DNA from: an uncultured Maribacter sp.
GTDB lineage: Bacteria > Bacteroidota > Bacteroidia > Flavobacteriales > Flavobacteriaceae
Reading direction: 5' to 3'
Length of the DNA: 64,000 bases
Assembly: GCA_947498505.1 (NCBI GenBank)
Contig: CANMKG010000003.1
Coordinates: 62,001-126,000 of the forward strand
Shown: piece by piece, positions 31,193 through 40,134 of the stretch
How positions within the stretch are numbered: the first letter of the stretch is position 1
Layout of the letters: each line of letters begins with the position of its first letter
Notes under the pieces: model-generated
Told to the model about the DNA's origin: nothing
Database searches by the model: none
The model's input: the letters and a program-made list of their open reading frames with translations, nothing else
Position numbers and translations under genes: made by a program

Positions 31193-32299
31193 TTATTCAA
31201 TTAAAACACGCTTTACTCTTTGAGAAATTCCAGTTACAAGTTCATACGAAATGGTATTAGCTGTAGCGGCAAACTCTTCTGCTGAGTTGTCTTGTCCAAA
31301 AATAACAACCTCATCCCCTTCCTTACATGAAATATCTGTAACATCAATCATAATCATATCCATACACACATTACCTATTATGGGAGCTTTTTTTCCATTT
31401 ACTAAAACGTAGGTTTTTCCATTGCCATATTGACGACCAATACCATCGGCATGACCAATGGGTAAAGTAGCGGTCACCGTTGGTTTATTAGAAGTAAACC
31501 CTCTATTATAGCCCACGCTACCATTTGGTTCAATTTTATGAATTTGAGATATTATGGTTTTTAATGAAGCTACTGGTTTTAATTGAGTATCTGTTTCTTT
31601 GTTATTGCCAAAACCATATAATCCAATTCCGCTTCTTACCATATCAAATTGGGCACTTGGATAGTTAAGAATACCCGAAGTGTTTAAAATATGTTTAAAC
31701 GGAGTATGGGTTAGTTGTGCATTAATTTTAGCACTTATTCTAGTAAAAGCTTCAATCTGAGATACGGTAAATTTTTGTTCTTTAGCATCTTCCGAAGCTG
31801 CTAAATGAGAGAATATAGAAGTGATTTTAAGAACTTCTTGAGCATTAAGTTTCTTTATTAAAGTATCAACTTCGTTTTCAATAAAACCAAGTCTATTTAA
31901 TCCTGTATTAAATTTTAGATGAACAGGATATTTGCTAAGCTCTTTAGCGGACACGGTATTTAAAAAACAATCCAGTATTTTATGTGAGTAAATACTTGGC
32001 TCAAGATTATATTCAATTAATTGGTCAAAATTAATGGGCTGTGGATGTAAGACCAGAATAGGTGTTTGTACTCCCGATTTTCTTAAACTAACCCCTTCTC
32101 CAGTGTAAGCAACAGCTAAATAATCGACCTGTAATTGCTCTAGTTTTTTGGCAATTTTTATAGCATCGCTACCATAAGCGAAAGCTTTAACAACACCTAA
32201 AAATTTAGTGGTTGATTTAATTTTTGATTTAAAATAATTAAAATTGTGTTCAAGAGCTTTTAGGTCTATTTCTAAAACAGTTTCATTGGTTTTAGGCAT
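31193..32299 (-). CDS. alr: Alanine racemase
   Basis: PLP enzyme supplying D-alanine for peptidoglycan. 368 aa: PLP Lys38 in GVVKAFAYGSD, catalytic Tyr264 in VGYNRGF, and the C-terminal substrate site around NVCMDMIMIDVTD. This is the housekeeping, fold-III Alr and is distinct from the second racemase-family gene on the island at 50.1-51.2 kb. Its start overlaps the tdk end by 8 bp. Confidence 0.95.
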   Translation of the reverse strand: MPKTNETVLEIDLKALEHNFNYFKSKIKSTTKFLGVVKAFAYGSDAIKIAKKLEQLQVDYLAVAYTGEGVSLRKSGVQTPILVLHPQPINFDQLIEYNLEPSIYSHKILDCFLNTVSAKELSKYPVHLKFNTGLNRLGFIENEVDTLIKKLNAQEVLKITSIFSHLAASEDAKEQKFTVSQIEAFTRISAKINAQLTHTPFKHILNTSGILNYPSAQFDMVRSGIGLYGFGNNKETDTQLKPVASLKTIISQIHKIEPNGSVGYNRGFTSNKPTVTATLPIGHADGIGRQYGNGKTYVLVNGKKAPIIGNVCMDMIMIDVTDISCKEGDEVVIFGQDNSAEEFAATANTISYELVTGISQRVKRVLIE

Positions 32300-32936
32300 T
32301 ATCGTTCTTTTTATTATCAGAAAGCTCTTGGGCTTTTACATTTATATGTTTAACCTTTTCTTTTAATTGAGCCTTATAATATGCTGCTCTGCTTAAAGGC
32401 TCGTATTCTTCAGTTTCACCAAGCATTACAATATCATCATTATTAGATTTTCGAAAACTATAATGAGCCAAGTTTCCAGTTCGTGTGCAAATGGCGTGTA
32501 CTTTTGTTACATATTCAGCTGTTGCCATAAGCGCTGGCATTGGCCCAAAAGGGTTTCCTTTAAAATCCATATCTAGACCAGCAACGACTACACGTATACC
32601 TTTGTTAGCTAAATCGTTACAAACAGATACGATTTCGTCATCAAAAAATTGAGCTTCATCAATACCAACAACATCACAATCATCAGCCAATAATCTAATA
32701 TTTGCTGCAGCAGGAACTGGGGTAGAACGAATTTCGTTTGCGTTGTGAGATACTACCATTTCATCATGATATCTGGTATCTACTTGAGGCTTAAAAATTT
32801 CGACTTTTTGCTTTGCAAATTGTGCTCGTCTTAACCTACGAATAAGTTCTTCGGTTTTCCCCGAAAACATCGAGCCTGAGATAACTTCTATCCAGCCGAA
32901 TTGTTCTTTATAATTTACGGTGTTTTCTAAGAACAT
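32292..32936 (-). CDS. tdk: Thymidine kinase
   Basis: Salvage kinase for thymidine. 214 aa: P-loop GSMFSGKT (21-28), Walker B-like GIDEAQFFDDE, and lasso region. Two Cys remain in CDLAN/HAICTRTG, so the typical four-Cys zinc site may be degenerate. Overlaps alr by 8 bp, implying a tdk-alr transcript. Confidence 0.94.
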   Translation of the reverse strand: MFLENTVNYKEQFGWIEVISGSMFSGKTEELIRRLRRAQFAKQKVEIFKPQVDTRYHDEMVVSHNANEIRSTPVPAAANIRLLADDCDVVGIDEAQFFDDEIVSVCNDLANKGIRVVVAGLDMDFKGNPFGPMPALMATAEYVTKVHAICTRTGNLAHYSFRKSNNDDIVMLGETEEYEPLSRAAYYKAQLKEKVKHINVKAQELSDNKKNDNA

Positions 32937-33045
32937 TTTTTTGTAAATTTAGACGAAAATAAGGTGTTTTTTCGTTCTTATTGGTACGAAGTATAAAGTT
33001 ATTAAAAAAACAAACGCTGTTTTTTGAAAGGATAAATCAAATGCG

Positions 33046-33729
33046 ATGAAAAAGAAATTGAAAGAAGAATTGGTAAAACTGTCTACTGAGATTATTACCT
33101 CAGGAGATAATGAAAATATTGCCGATTTGTATGAAGCAGCTAAAAACCTTTACGAGAAATTAGCAGTTTTAAAGTTTATTGAAGAGAAGCTACAGGATAT
33201 CGAAATAGATGTTTCTAAAAATGTGATTGCTGCAAAGTTTGAAAAAATGGCTAATGCAGTATTAAGTGTAGATGCATCGGTTCCTGAGAGTAACCCTCAC
33301 CTCGAGGATATTATAACTCCTGGAATTGATACTATAAAAGATATGGTTTCTGAAATGCCAAAAGAGGAAAATGTGGATGATGTACTTACCGAGTTTTTAC
33401 CGGAAGCAGATTATATGAAAAATGATAAAGAACTTTTTGAGCCCAATGAAGATTCTGGTATTCAAAAAGAGACAAAATCATTGAATGATAGGTTAAATAC
33501 GGCTGAAATAAAAGTAGATTTAAATAATAGACTTGCTTTTGTAAAACACCTATTTGAAGGAAGTACAGAAGATTATAACAGAGTACTATCTCAATTAAAT
33601 ACTATTGAAACCGAAGAGCGTTCTGTTGCCTTTATCAAAAACATGGTGAAACCTGATTATAATAATTGGGAGAATAAAGAAGAGTACGAAGAGCGTTTTA
33701 TGGAACTTATTTCTCGAAGGTTTATATAA
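33046..33729 (+). CDS. Conserved hypothetical cytoplasmic protein
   Basis: 227 aa, acidic, predicted all-helical with no signal or membrane segment. The N-terminus (KEELVKLSTEIITSGDNENI) and C-terminus (VKHLFEGSTEDYNRVLSQLN, then NWENKEEYEERFMELISRRF) look like a conserved flavobacterial family, but I cannot name a function. Lies 71 bp before rsmI, which has its own promoter in that gap. Confidence 0.75.
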   Translation: MKKKLKEELVKLSTEIITSGDNENIADLYEAAKNLYEKLAVLKFIEEKLQDIEIDVSKNVIAAKFEKMANAVLSVDASVPESNPHLEDIITPGIDTIKDMVSEMPKEENVDDVLTEFLPEADYMKNDKELFEPNEDSGIQKETKSLNDRLNTAEIKVDLNNRLAFVKHLFEGSTEDYNRVLSQLNTIETEERSVAFIKNMVKPDYNNWENKEEYEERFMELISRRFI

Positions 33730-33764
33730 AACAAATAGTTATGTTGCCATTAACAATTTTATAT

Positions 33765-33796
33765 GTTGCAGGTAAACGGCTAAGACGCTAACTTTG
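33765..33796 (+). promoter_or_regulatory. Promoter of rsmI, possibly leaderless
   Basis: TTG (33765-33767), 21-nt spacer, TAACTTTG (33789-33796). The rsmI ATG begins only 4 bp later, so the mRNA would have little or no 5' leader. Confidence 0.6.
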
Positions 33797-33800
33797 GCGC

Positions 33801-34472
33801 ATGGGTAAACTATACTTGGTGCCAACTCCTATTGGAAATCTTGAAGATATTACACTCCGAGCCATTAGAGTGCTTAAAGAAGTAGATTTAATTTTAGCAG
33901 AAGATACACGCACCAGTGGTAAGCTTTTAAAGCATTTCGAGATTGGCACTTCTATGCAAAGCCATCATATGCACAATGAGCATAAAACGGTGGAAGGGTT
34001 GGTAAACAGATTACAATCAGGCACTTCTATTGCATTAATATCTGATGCGGGAACGCCAGCTATTTCGGATCCAGGATTTTTGTTGACAAGAGCATGTGTA
34101 GAGCGTGATATCCCTGTAGAGTGTTTACCAGGCGCAACAGCATTTGTACCAGCATTAGTAAATAGCGGATTGCCTAATGACAAGTTTGTTTTTGAAGGTT
34201 TTTTACCTGTAAAAAAAGGAAGACAAACCCGATTAAAACTTTTAGCAGAAGAAACCCGTACTATGATTTTTTACGAGTCACCACATAAGCTGGTAAAAAC
34301 CTTGGGCAGTTTTGCAGAGTATTTTGGAGAAGAACGCTTAGTTTCCGTTTCTAGAGAGTTAACTAAAATGTATGAAGAAACCGTTCGGGGAACTGCAAAA
34401 GAAGTATTAAAATATTATATCGAAAAACCTCCAAAAGGAGAAATTGTAATTATTGTTGGAGGTAAAAAATAA
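33801..34472 (+). CDS. rsmI: 16S rRNA (cytidine-1402-2'-O)-methyltransferase
   Basis: SAM-dependent methylase of C1402 in the 16S rRNA decoding centre. 223 aa, tetrapyrrole-methylase fold: MGKLYLVPTPIGNLEDITLR, AEDTRTSGKLL, SDAGTPAISDPG, PGATAFVPAL and FYESPHKL are diagnostic. Followed after 5 bp by a HopJ-family gene. Confidence 0.96.
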   Translation: MGKLYLVPTPIGNLEDITLRAIRVLKEVDLILAEDTRTSGKLLKHFEIGTSMQSHHMHNEHKTVEGLVNRLQSGTSIALISDAGTPAISDPGFLLTRACVERDIPVECLPGATAFVPALVNSGLPNDKFVFEGFLPVKKGRQTRLKLLAEETRTMIFYESPHKLVKTLGSFAEYFGEERLVSVSRELTKMYEETVRGTAKEVLKYYIEKPPKGEIVIIVGGKK

Positions 34473-34477
34473 CGAAT

Positions 34478-34822
34478 ATGAAGATTGAAGAATTTAAAAA
34501 AAAGCTAAACACGGTTACCGAAGAAGTACAGTTTGAAGATACTATGGCGGTAATTGAGGCGAACTATAATTTTACGCCAACCGCTTTTGTAAATGGAGCA
34601 TTAAGTAATAAAGCTGGTGAAAATTCAGGTTCTTGTAAATTGTTTGCCTTTGCCAAAAAGCAAGGGTTTTCAACAACAGAAACTTTAGCCTGTTTTGGAA
34701 AGTATTATTCAGAAGATGTTTTAAATGATTTAACAGGAAGTGGTCATCAAAACATTAGAAATTTTATGCAATTTGGTTTTGATAAATTGTCTTTTGATGG
34801 TGAACCTTTACAAGAAAAATAA
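34478..34822 (+). CDS. HopJ (type III effector-like) family protein
   Basis: 114 aa of the HopJ/HopPmaJ family: YNFTPTAFVNG, NKAGENSGSCKLFAFAKKQG and CFGKYYSEDVL are the conserved stretches. The family is named after a Pseudomonas syringae effector but is widespread in free-living bacteria without type III secretion, and no T3SS gene is present. It sits between rsmI and a uracil-DNA-glycosylase-like gene with gaps of only 5 bp, so its function is likely housekeeping and unknown. Confidence 0.85.
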   Translation: MKIEEFKKKLNTVTEEVQFEDTMAVIEANYNFTPTAFVNGALSNKAGENSGSCKLFAFAKKQGFSTTETLACFGKYYSEDVLNDLTGSGHQNIRNFMQFGFDKLSFDGEPLQEK

Positions 34823-34827
34823 TAGTT

Positions 34828-35400
34828 GTGAAGGGGCTATTAAACGAAATAAGGGGTTGTACTGTTTGTGAAGAACATTTGCCTCTTGGTCCCAGACCAG
34901 TGGTTGTAGCTAACAAAAAAGCTAAAATTGTAATTATAGGTCAAGCTCCAGGAACTAAAGTTCATGCATCAGGAATCCCGTGGGATGACCCTAGTGGAAG
35001 GCAACTTAGAAAATGGATGAATGTTTCTGATGCCGACTTTTACGATGAAGAAAAAGTAGCCATAATTCCAATGGGATTTTGTTATCCCGGAAAAGGAAAA
35101 ACAGGTGACTTACCACCAAGACCAGAATGTGCACCACTTTGGCATAAACAGTTGATGAATAAATTGCCTAATGTAGAGCTAGTGCTATTAATTGGTATTT
35201 ACGCGCAAAAATATTATTTAGGTAAAACTGCAGAGAAAAATTTAACTGAAACGGTGAGAAGGTTTGAAAACTACTTGCCAAAATATATGACCTTACCTCA
35301 CCCTTCGCCACGTAATAGGTTTTGGCTTACTAAAAACCCTTGGTTTGATAAAGATGTTGTTCCTGAATTGCAAAGAAGAGTTAAAGCGTTATTTGAATAG
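34828..35400 (+). CDS. Uracil-DNA glycosylase superfamily protein
   Basis: 190 aa, GTG start fixed by the 5-bp gap to the preceding gene and by homology beginning CTVCEEHLPLGPRP. Motif 1 is IIGQAPGTKVHASGIPWDDP with SGRQLRKWM; motif 2 is LPHPSPRNRFW. Cysteines at 11, 14 and in GFCYPGKGK/RPECAP could bind an Fe-S cluster as in family 4-type enzymes. Removes or recognises damaged bases; exact specificity unknown. Confidence 0.85.
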   Translation: MKGLLNEIRGCTVCEEHLPLGPRPVVVANKKAKIVIIGQAPGTKVHASGIPWDDPSGRQLRKWMNVSDADFYDEEKVAIIPMGFCYPGKGKTGDLPPRPECAPLWHKQLMNKLPNVELVLLIGIYAQKYYLGKTAEKNLTETVRRFENYLPKYMTLPHPSPRNRFWLTKNPWFDKDVVPELQRRVKALFE

Positions 35401-35448
35401 AATGTCTAAAGTCTAAAGTTGGAAAGATGAATGACTTGAAAATCAATG

Positions 35449-35567
35449 CGTCAGTTCGAGTGTTTTATTGAAGCGTAGTGAAAACAAAATGTATCGAGAA
35501 CAGCTTTTGATATCTAAAATTCTATTCTCGATACACTTTTCCTACCTTTAAAGCACTCGAATTGACG
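35449..35567. repeat. REP-like palindromic repeat, copy A (paired halves)
   Basis: Two inverted half-elements: the first starts CGTCAGTTCGAGTG and ends GTATCGAGAA (35449-35500), the second is TTCTCGATAC ... CACTCGAATTGACG (35525-35567). Both ends recur in copies B and C. The outer flanks (around 35407 and 35625) contain further AAAGTCTAAAG / CTTTGGACTT-type inverted sequence. Confidence 0.8.
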
Positions 35568-35633
35568 AATATTAATGAAAAAGTTTTTATCAACTTTCAA
35601 TATTGAAACCTTCAGACTTTGGACTTAATTAGC

Positions 35634-36236
35634 CTAATAAACTCCTCCTCCATGTTTTCCTTTCTCCCAACCGTGTTTCCCTAAATATTGATCACCACTT
35701 TCAACAGCCCCATCTTCAATAGAAGTTCCCATACTATCATTCCAACGATTTAAATATCCAAAAAGCGAAATAACACCAAGCATTTCAACAATTTCACCTT
35801 CATTCCAATATTTATATAGGCGCTCTTTAATTTCAGCATCAACGCCATTTGGTACTTGTGAAGCTTGCAGCGAAAAATCTAGAGCAGCACGTTCAGCTTC
35901 CGAAAAAGCAGGATGCGTTCGGTAATCCCAAATATTATCTAATTGCTCTTGCTCTGCACCATAACGTTCCGCAGCACGTATCGCATGAGCCTGACAATAT
36001 CTACAACCCGTACTGTTACTACTTACCCAAGCAATCATCCTTTTTAAGGCTGATGTTACTCTACCTTCGTTAGCCATAACCGCTTTGTTGAGGTTTATAA
36101 AGGCTTTAGAAATGGCAGGTCTATGTTGCATTGTCAAAACCGAATTTGGGCAAAAACCCAAGGTTTCATTAAAAAATTCTGCTAATTTTTTTGTCTCAAT
36201 ATCGTGTTCTGGATCTAGTGGAGTTACTAAAGGCAT
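35634..36236 (-). CDS. AhpD-like / peroxidase-related carboxymuconolactone-decarboxylase family protein
   Basis: 200 aa, all-helical alkylhydroperoxidase-D-like fold. The redox motif CRYCQAHAIRAAERYG (about 78-93) supplies the CxxC and the His. Likely a peroxidase or thiol oxidoreductase in oxidative stress defence. Divergent from an OsmC-family gene with 49 bp between starts, which supports a shared peroxide-defence role. Confidence 0.88.
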   Translation of the reverse strand: MPLVTPLDPEHDIETKKLAEFFNETLGFCPNSVLTMQHRPAISKAFINLNKAVMANEGRVTSALKRMIAWVSSNSTGCRYCQAHAIRAAERYGAEQEQLDNIWDYRTHPAFSEAERAALDFSLQASQVPNGVDAEIKERLYKYWNEGEIVEMLGVISLFGYLNRWNDSMGTSIEDGAVESGDQYLGKHGWEKGKHGGGVY

Positions 36237-36285
36237 TGTGCTGTGTTTTTATCGTATTTTTATCCCCTACAAGAAACAAAAAATT

Positions 36286-36714
36286 ATGAGCACAACAAAT
36301 CATATTACTACAAAGTGGTTGGGTAACATGACCTTTGAGAGTACTAATCCATCAGGTCATACATTAAAAATGGATATTGCTAAAGAAGATGGTGGTGATA
36401 GCAGTGGTTTTAGACCAAAGGCATTGATGCTTTCGTCATTAGCAGGCTGTTCAGGACTTGATGTAGCGGGCTTAATTAAAAAAATGAAATTGGAGGTAGA
36501 TGATTTTCAAATTGAAACTATAGCCAATTTAACTGATGAGCATCCAAAATTTTATGATAAAGTAACTATAGAATACCATTTTGCAGGAAGTAATCTAAAG
36601 GAGAAAAAATTACAACGAGCAGTTGATTTATCAATTGAGAAGTATTGTGGTGTAATGGAAATGTTTAGAAAGTTTGCTGAACTAGAAATTAAAACTGTTT
36701 TTCACAATAAATAA
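36286..36714 (+). CDS. OsmC family protein
   Basis: 142 aa from the ATG at 36286 (MSTTNHITTKWLGNMTFEST); the longer open frame upstream runs antisense into the AhpD-like gene and is discarded. OsmC fold: SSLAGCSGLDVAGLIKKMKL contains one redox Cys and KYCGVMEMFRKF the other. Members reduce organic hydroperoxides or act as thiol-dependent stress proteins. Its stop abuts repeat copy B. Confidence 0.9.
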   Translation: MSTTNHITTKWLGNMTFESTNPSGHTLKMDIAKEDGGDSSGFRPKALMLSSLAGCSGLDVAGLIKKMKLEVDDFQIETIANLTDEHPKFYDKVTIEYHFAGSNLKEKKLQRAVDLSIEKYCGVMEMFRKFAELEIKTVFHNK

Positions 36715-36762
36715 GTTCTCGATACTATTTTGAAGAAAAATCAAAATCACTCGAACTGACGA
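36715..36762. repeat. REP-like repeat, copy B (reverse orientation)
   Basis: Begins GTTCTCGATAC directly after the OsmC stop codon and ends CACTCGAACTGACG. It is the reverse complement of the forward half of copy A. With copy C it brackets the GIY-YIG gene as terminal inverted repeats. Confidence 0.8.
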
Positions 36763-36803
36763 TAAGTAATTTAATTATAGTTGTTTCAGACGATTTAGTG
36801 AAT

Positions 36804-37097
36804 ATGAAACTATCTTATGTTTATATTTTAAAATGTTCTGATGGTACATATTATACAGGAGTAACCGCTAATCTTGAGAAAAGGATTTTAGAACATCAAC
36901 TGGGAAAACATAAGAATAGTTACACATATTTAAGAAGACCTGTTTCGGTGGTATTTTATTGCGAGTTTACCGATGTTAATATCGCAATTCTGAAGGAAAA
37001 ACAAATTAAAAAATGGTCAAAAGCTAAAAAAGAAGCATTAATAAATAATGAATATGAAAAGCTTCCGAATTTGGCAAAAAAGAGATTTAAAAAGTAA
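36804..37097 (+). CDS. GIY-YIG nuclease domain protein (UPF0213-like)
   Basis: 97 aa: a single GIY-YIG domain with YVYILKCSDGTYYTGVTANLEKR (GIY as VYIL, YIG as YTG), Arg in the next helix, and catalytic Glu in CEFTDVNIAILKEKQIK. The ATG at 36804 is preferred over the GTG at 36798. Small stand-alone proteins of this class have unknown roles. It is bracketed by inverted copies B and C of the palindromic repeat, which suggests a mobile or repeat-linked unit. Confidence 0.88.
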   Translation: MKLSYVYILKCSDGTYYTGVTANLEKRILEHQLGKHKNSYTYLRRPVSVVFYCEFTDVNIAILKEKQIKKWSKAKKEALINNEYEKLPNLAKKRFKK

Positions 37098-37123
37098 TTT
37101 TCTAATATAGTTTTACTGTTAAA

Positions 37124-37170
37124 CGTCACTTCGAGTAATTTCGACCAGGGGGAGAAATTGTATCGAGAAG
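37124..37170. repeat. REP-like repeat, copy C (forward orientation)
   Basis: Begins CGTCACTTCGAGTA and ends GTATCGAGAAG, the same ends as copy A's first half. It lies 26 bp after the GIY-YIG stop and 16 bp before recJ. Confidence 0.78.
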
Positions 37171-37186
37171 AAATAATAATAAAAAT

Positions 37187-38875
37187 ATGCGCTGGACCAT
37201 AAAGCCAAAGCCAGAATTACAACATATTGAAGCTTTAAGTGAAGCGTTAAAAGTAGACCCATTAGTATCGCAATTACTGTTGCAACGTGGTATTTCTACT
37301 TATGATGAAGCTAAAAAGTTCTTTAGACCTCAATTAACAGATTTACACGACCCTTATTTAATGAAGGATATGGACGTTGCTGTTCATAGAATTGAAGCCG
37401 CCATAGCAAACAATGAAAATATTCTTGTTTATGGCGATTATGATGTAGATGGTACCACAGCTGTATCGTTGGTTTCTTCGTATTTATTAAGTTATTACCC
37501 CAATGTTGCAACCTATATTCCAGACAGATATGCTGAAGGTTATGGTGTGTCTTTCAAAGGAATAGATTTTGCTGAGGATAACGATTTTTCGTTGATAATT
37601 GCTTTAGATTGTGGCGTAAAGGCAATTGAAAAAGTTGGCTATGCAAAAGAAAAACAAATAGATTTTATTATTTGTGACCACCACCGTCCTGGTGAAACTT
37701 TACCAGAAGCAATTGCCGTTTTAGATCCGAAAAGGAGTGATTGTAATTATCCGTACGATGAGTTATGTGGTTGCGGGGTTGGTTTTAAGTTGATACAGGC
37801 ATTGGGTAAAAATATGGGAGAAACCATTGAAGACTTACTTCCGTACTTAGATCTAGTAGCTACGGCAATTGGAGCAGATATTGTTCCTATAACTGGTGAA
37901 AATAGAGTGTTGGCGTATTATGGATTACACCAAATTAATACAAACCCAAGAATTGGTTTTAAAGCTATATTAAATCAAACTAAAAAAAGAGTATTTACTA
38001 TTACCGATGTTGTTTTTATAATAGCACCAAGAATTAATGCTGCAGGTAGAATAAAACATGGTCAACATGCTGTAAATTTATTGACCGAAACTAATCTAGA
38101 ACAAGCGGAAACCTTTGCCAAAGAAATAGAACAATACAATCTTGACCGTAAAAATATCGATAAAGAAATTACTGTAGACGCTTTAGCTCAAATTGAGGAA
38201 AATAAAGAAAAAGAAGCTTTTACAACTGTTGTTTATAATGAGAATTGGCACAAAGGAGTTATTGGTATTGTAGCTTCTAGATTAACCGAAACCTATTACA
38301 GGCCTACGTTGGTATTTACAAAAAGCGGAGAGAAACTAGCGGCTTCAGCACGTTCCGTTAAAGGATTTGATGTCTATAATGCTCTAGAACAATGTACGGA
38401 TTACATAGAACAATTTGGCGGGCATAAATACGCTGCTGGATTAACACTTTTAGAAAGTGAGTATGTAAATTTTAAAAATAAGTTTGAAGAAGTAGTTTCT
38501 AAAACCATTGATTCTAATTTGTTGATTCCGGAAGTTACAGTAGACACAGCGATAAGTTTTAAAGATATTACGCCAAAACTAATGCGAATTCTTAAGCAGT
38601 TTGCACCATTTGGACCAGGAAATATGACTCCTGTTTTTATGGTTGAAAATATTAATGATACTGGGTATGCAAAAGGTGTGGGAGAAGACGAAAAACATTT
38701 AAAAGCATCAGTAACTCAAAATGGAAGTAAAACTATTGGTTGTATTGGTTTTAACCTAGGAGATAAAATAGATGTAGTAACAAATAAGAAATCTTTTGAT
38801 GCTGTTTTTTCATTAGATGAAAATGAGTGGCAAGGTAATGTAAGCTTACAATTAAAATTAAGAGATATTCGGTAA
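37187..38875 (+). CDS. recJ: Single-stranded-DNA-specific exonuclease RecJ
   Basis: 5'-3' ssDNA exonuclease for recombination and mismatch repair. 562 aa: DHH-superfamily motifs DYDVDGTT (84-91), DCG near 141 and DHHRPGE (164-170), then the DHHA1 part with GGHKYAAGLTL. Normal length. Its stop shares one base with the start of the following MFS gene. Confidence 0.96.
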   Translation: MRWTIKPKPELQHIEALSEALKVDPLVSQLLLQRGISTYDEAKKFFRPQLTDLHDPYLMKDMDVAVHRIEAAIANNENILVYGDYDVDGTTAVSLVSSYLLSYYPNVATYIPDRYAEGYGVSFKGIDFAEDNDFSLIIALDCGVKAIEKVGYAKEKQIDFIICDHHRPGETLPEAIAVLDPKRSDCNYPYDELCGCGVGFKLIQALGKNMGETIEDLLPYLDLVATAIGADIVPITGENRVLAYYGLHQINTNPRIGFKAILNQTKKRVFTITDVVFIIAPRINAAGRIKHGQHAVNLLTETNLEQAETFAKEIEQYNLDRKNIDKEITVDALAQIEENKEKEAFTTVVYNENWHKGVIGIVASRLTETYYRPTLVFTKSGEKLAASARSVKGFDVYNALEQCTDYIEQFGGHKYAAGLTLLESEYVNFKNKFEEVVSKTIDSNLLIPEVTVDTAISFKDITPKLMRILKQFAPFGPGNMTPVFMVENINDTGYAKGVGEDEKHLKASVTQNGSKTIGCIGFNLGDKIDVVTNKKSFDAVFSLDENEWQGNVSLQLKLRDIR

Positions 38876-40134
38876 TGGATCCATACGCAGCATTACGATA
38901 TAAAGAGTTTAACGTTTTTTTACTAATTCGTTTTGCAATGGTCTTTGCATGGTCTATGCAATTTATAGTTATTGAATGGCAAGTATATACCCTAACCAAA
39001 GACCCACTTTCTTTGGGAATAATTGGGCTTATGGAAGTTATTCCAGCAGTATCTATGGCTCTTTTTGCTGGGCATATTGTAGACCAAAAGGAAAAGCGAA
39101 ATTTATTGGCGTTGTGCATTTTTGGTTTTTCGGTAATAAGTTGTGGTTTGTTTTTAGTTAGTTCGTCACAAGCTATTGAACAACTTTCTTCTAAAACAAT
39201 ACTATATATTATTTATGCGCTGGTATTTTGTGGAGGTCTTGTTCGTGCATTTATTGGTCCTACAATTTTTTCGCTTATAGCCTTAATAGTTCCAAAAAAG
39301 ATTTATCCAAATGCAGCAACTTGGAGCAGCTCTACGTGGCAAATGGCATCAGTTTTGGGACCTGCCTTTGCTGGGTTTTCAATTAGTTGGATAGGTGTAC
39401 ATTGGTCTATGTGCATTATTTTAAGCTTTTCGGTTTTAGCGTTACTTGGACTTTCTCAGATTTCTAAAAAACCTATTCTTAACCCTAAAATTGGTGAGCC
39501 AATTTTTCAGAGTCTACAAGAAGGTTTAAAATTTGTTTTTAGTACAAAAGCAGTTTTTGGAGCACTTACGCTAGATATGATTGCAGTTCTTTTTGGTGGA
39601 GCGGTAGCTTTACTCCCTATTTATGCGCAAGATATATTGCATGTAGGAGCTGAAGGTTTTGGTGTTTTAAGGGCGGCACCAGCTGTAGGAGCTTTTATAA
39701 CTATGATGGTTTCAACTCATTTTCCGTTATACAAATCCGCAGGAAAAAAATTGTTGATTGCTGTTTTTGCTTTTGGAGTATGTATTATTGTCTTTGGTTT
39801 GTCAACTTATTTTTGGCTATCAGTTTTAGCACTTTTTGTTAGTGGTGCCGTTGATGGAATTTCAATGATTATTCGTCAAACGATATTACAGTTAAAAACA
39901 CCAGATAATATGCGAGGTAGAGTAGCTTCAGTAAACTCTATGTTTGTAGGATCATCAAATGAATTGGGTGCTTTTGAAAGTGGCGTAACTGCAAAATTAA
40001 TAGGTACCGTTACCGCAGTAGTATTTGGAGGAAGCATGACACTGTTAACAGTCGTAATTACAAGATTTGTATCACCAGGTTTTTGGAGATTAGATCTTCG
40101 AAAGGATTTAGAAGAACATGAAAAGGCTAGCTAG
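38875..40134 (+). CDS. MFS transporter (enterobactin-exporter-like)
   Basis: 419 aa with about 11-12 membrane helices. Features of the MFS_3/EntS-like group: MQFIVIEWQVYTLTKDPLSL, LFAGHIVDQKEKRN (motif A region) and DNMRGRVASVNSMF. Efflux role likely, substrate unknown. Coupled to recJ by a 1-bp stop/start overlap and convergent with lpxH (8-bp overlap). Confidence 0.88.
   Translation: MDPYAALRYKEFNVFLLIRFAMVFAWSMQFIVIEWQVYTLTKDPLSLGIIGLMEVIPAVSMALFAGHIVDQKEKRNLLALCIFGFSVISCGLFLVSSSQAIEQLSSKTILYIIYALVFCGGLVRAFIGPTIFSLIALIVPKKIYPNAATWSSSTWQMASVLGPAFAGFSISWIGVHWSMCIILSFSVLALLGLSQISKKPILNPKIGEPIFQSLQEGLKFVFSTKAVFGALTLDMIAVLFGGAVALLPIYAQDILHVGAEGFGVLRAAPAVGAFITMMVSTHFPLYKSAGKKLLIAVFAFGVCIIVFGLSTYFWLSVLALFVSGAVDGISMIIRQTILQLKTPDNMRGRVASVNSMFVGSSNELGAFESGVTAKLIGTVTAVVFGGSMTLLTVVITRFVSPGFWRLDLRKDLEEHEKAS

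Noticed and set aside
33945-33960. TTGGCAC followed by TGC, sigma-54-like
   Set aside because: It is inside the rsmI coding region and the GG-GC spacing is 9, not 10.
34478-34822. Type III secretion effector
   Set aside because: HopJ-family proteins are widespread without T3SS and no secretion genes are nearby.
36085-36285. Upstream extension of the OsmC frame
   Set aside because: Runs antisense through the divergent AhpD-like gene; homology begins at 36286.
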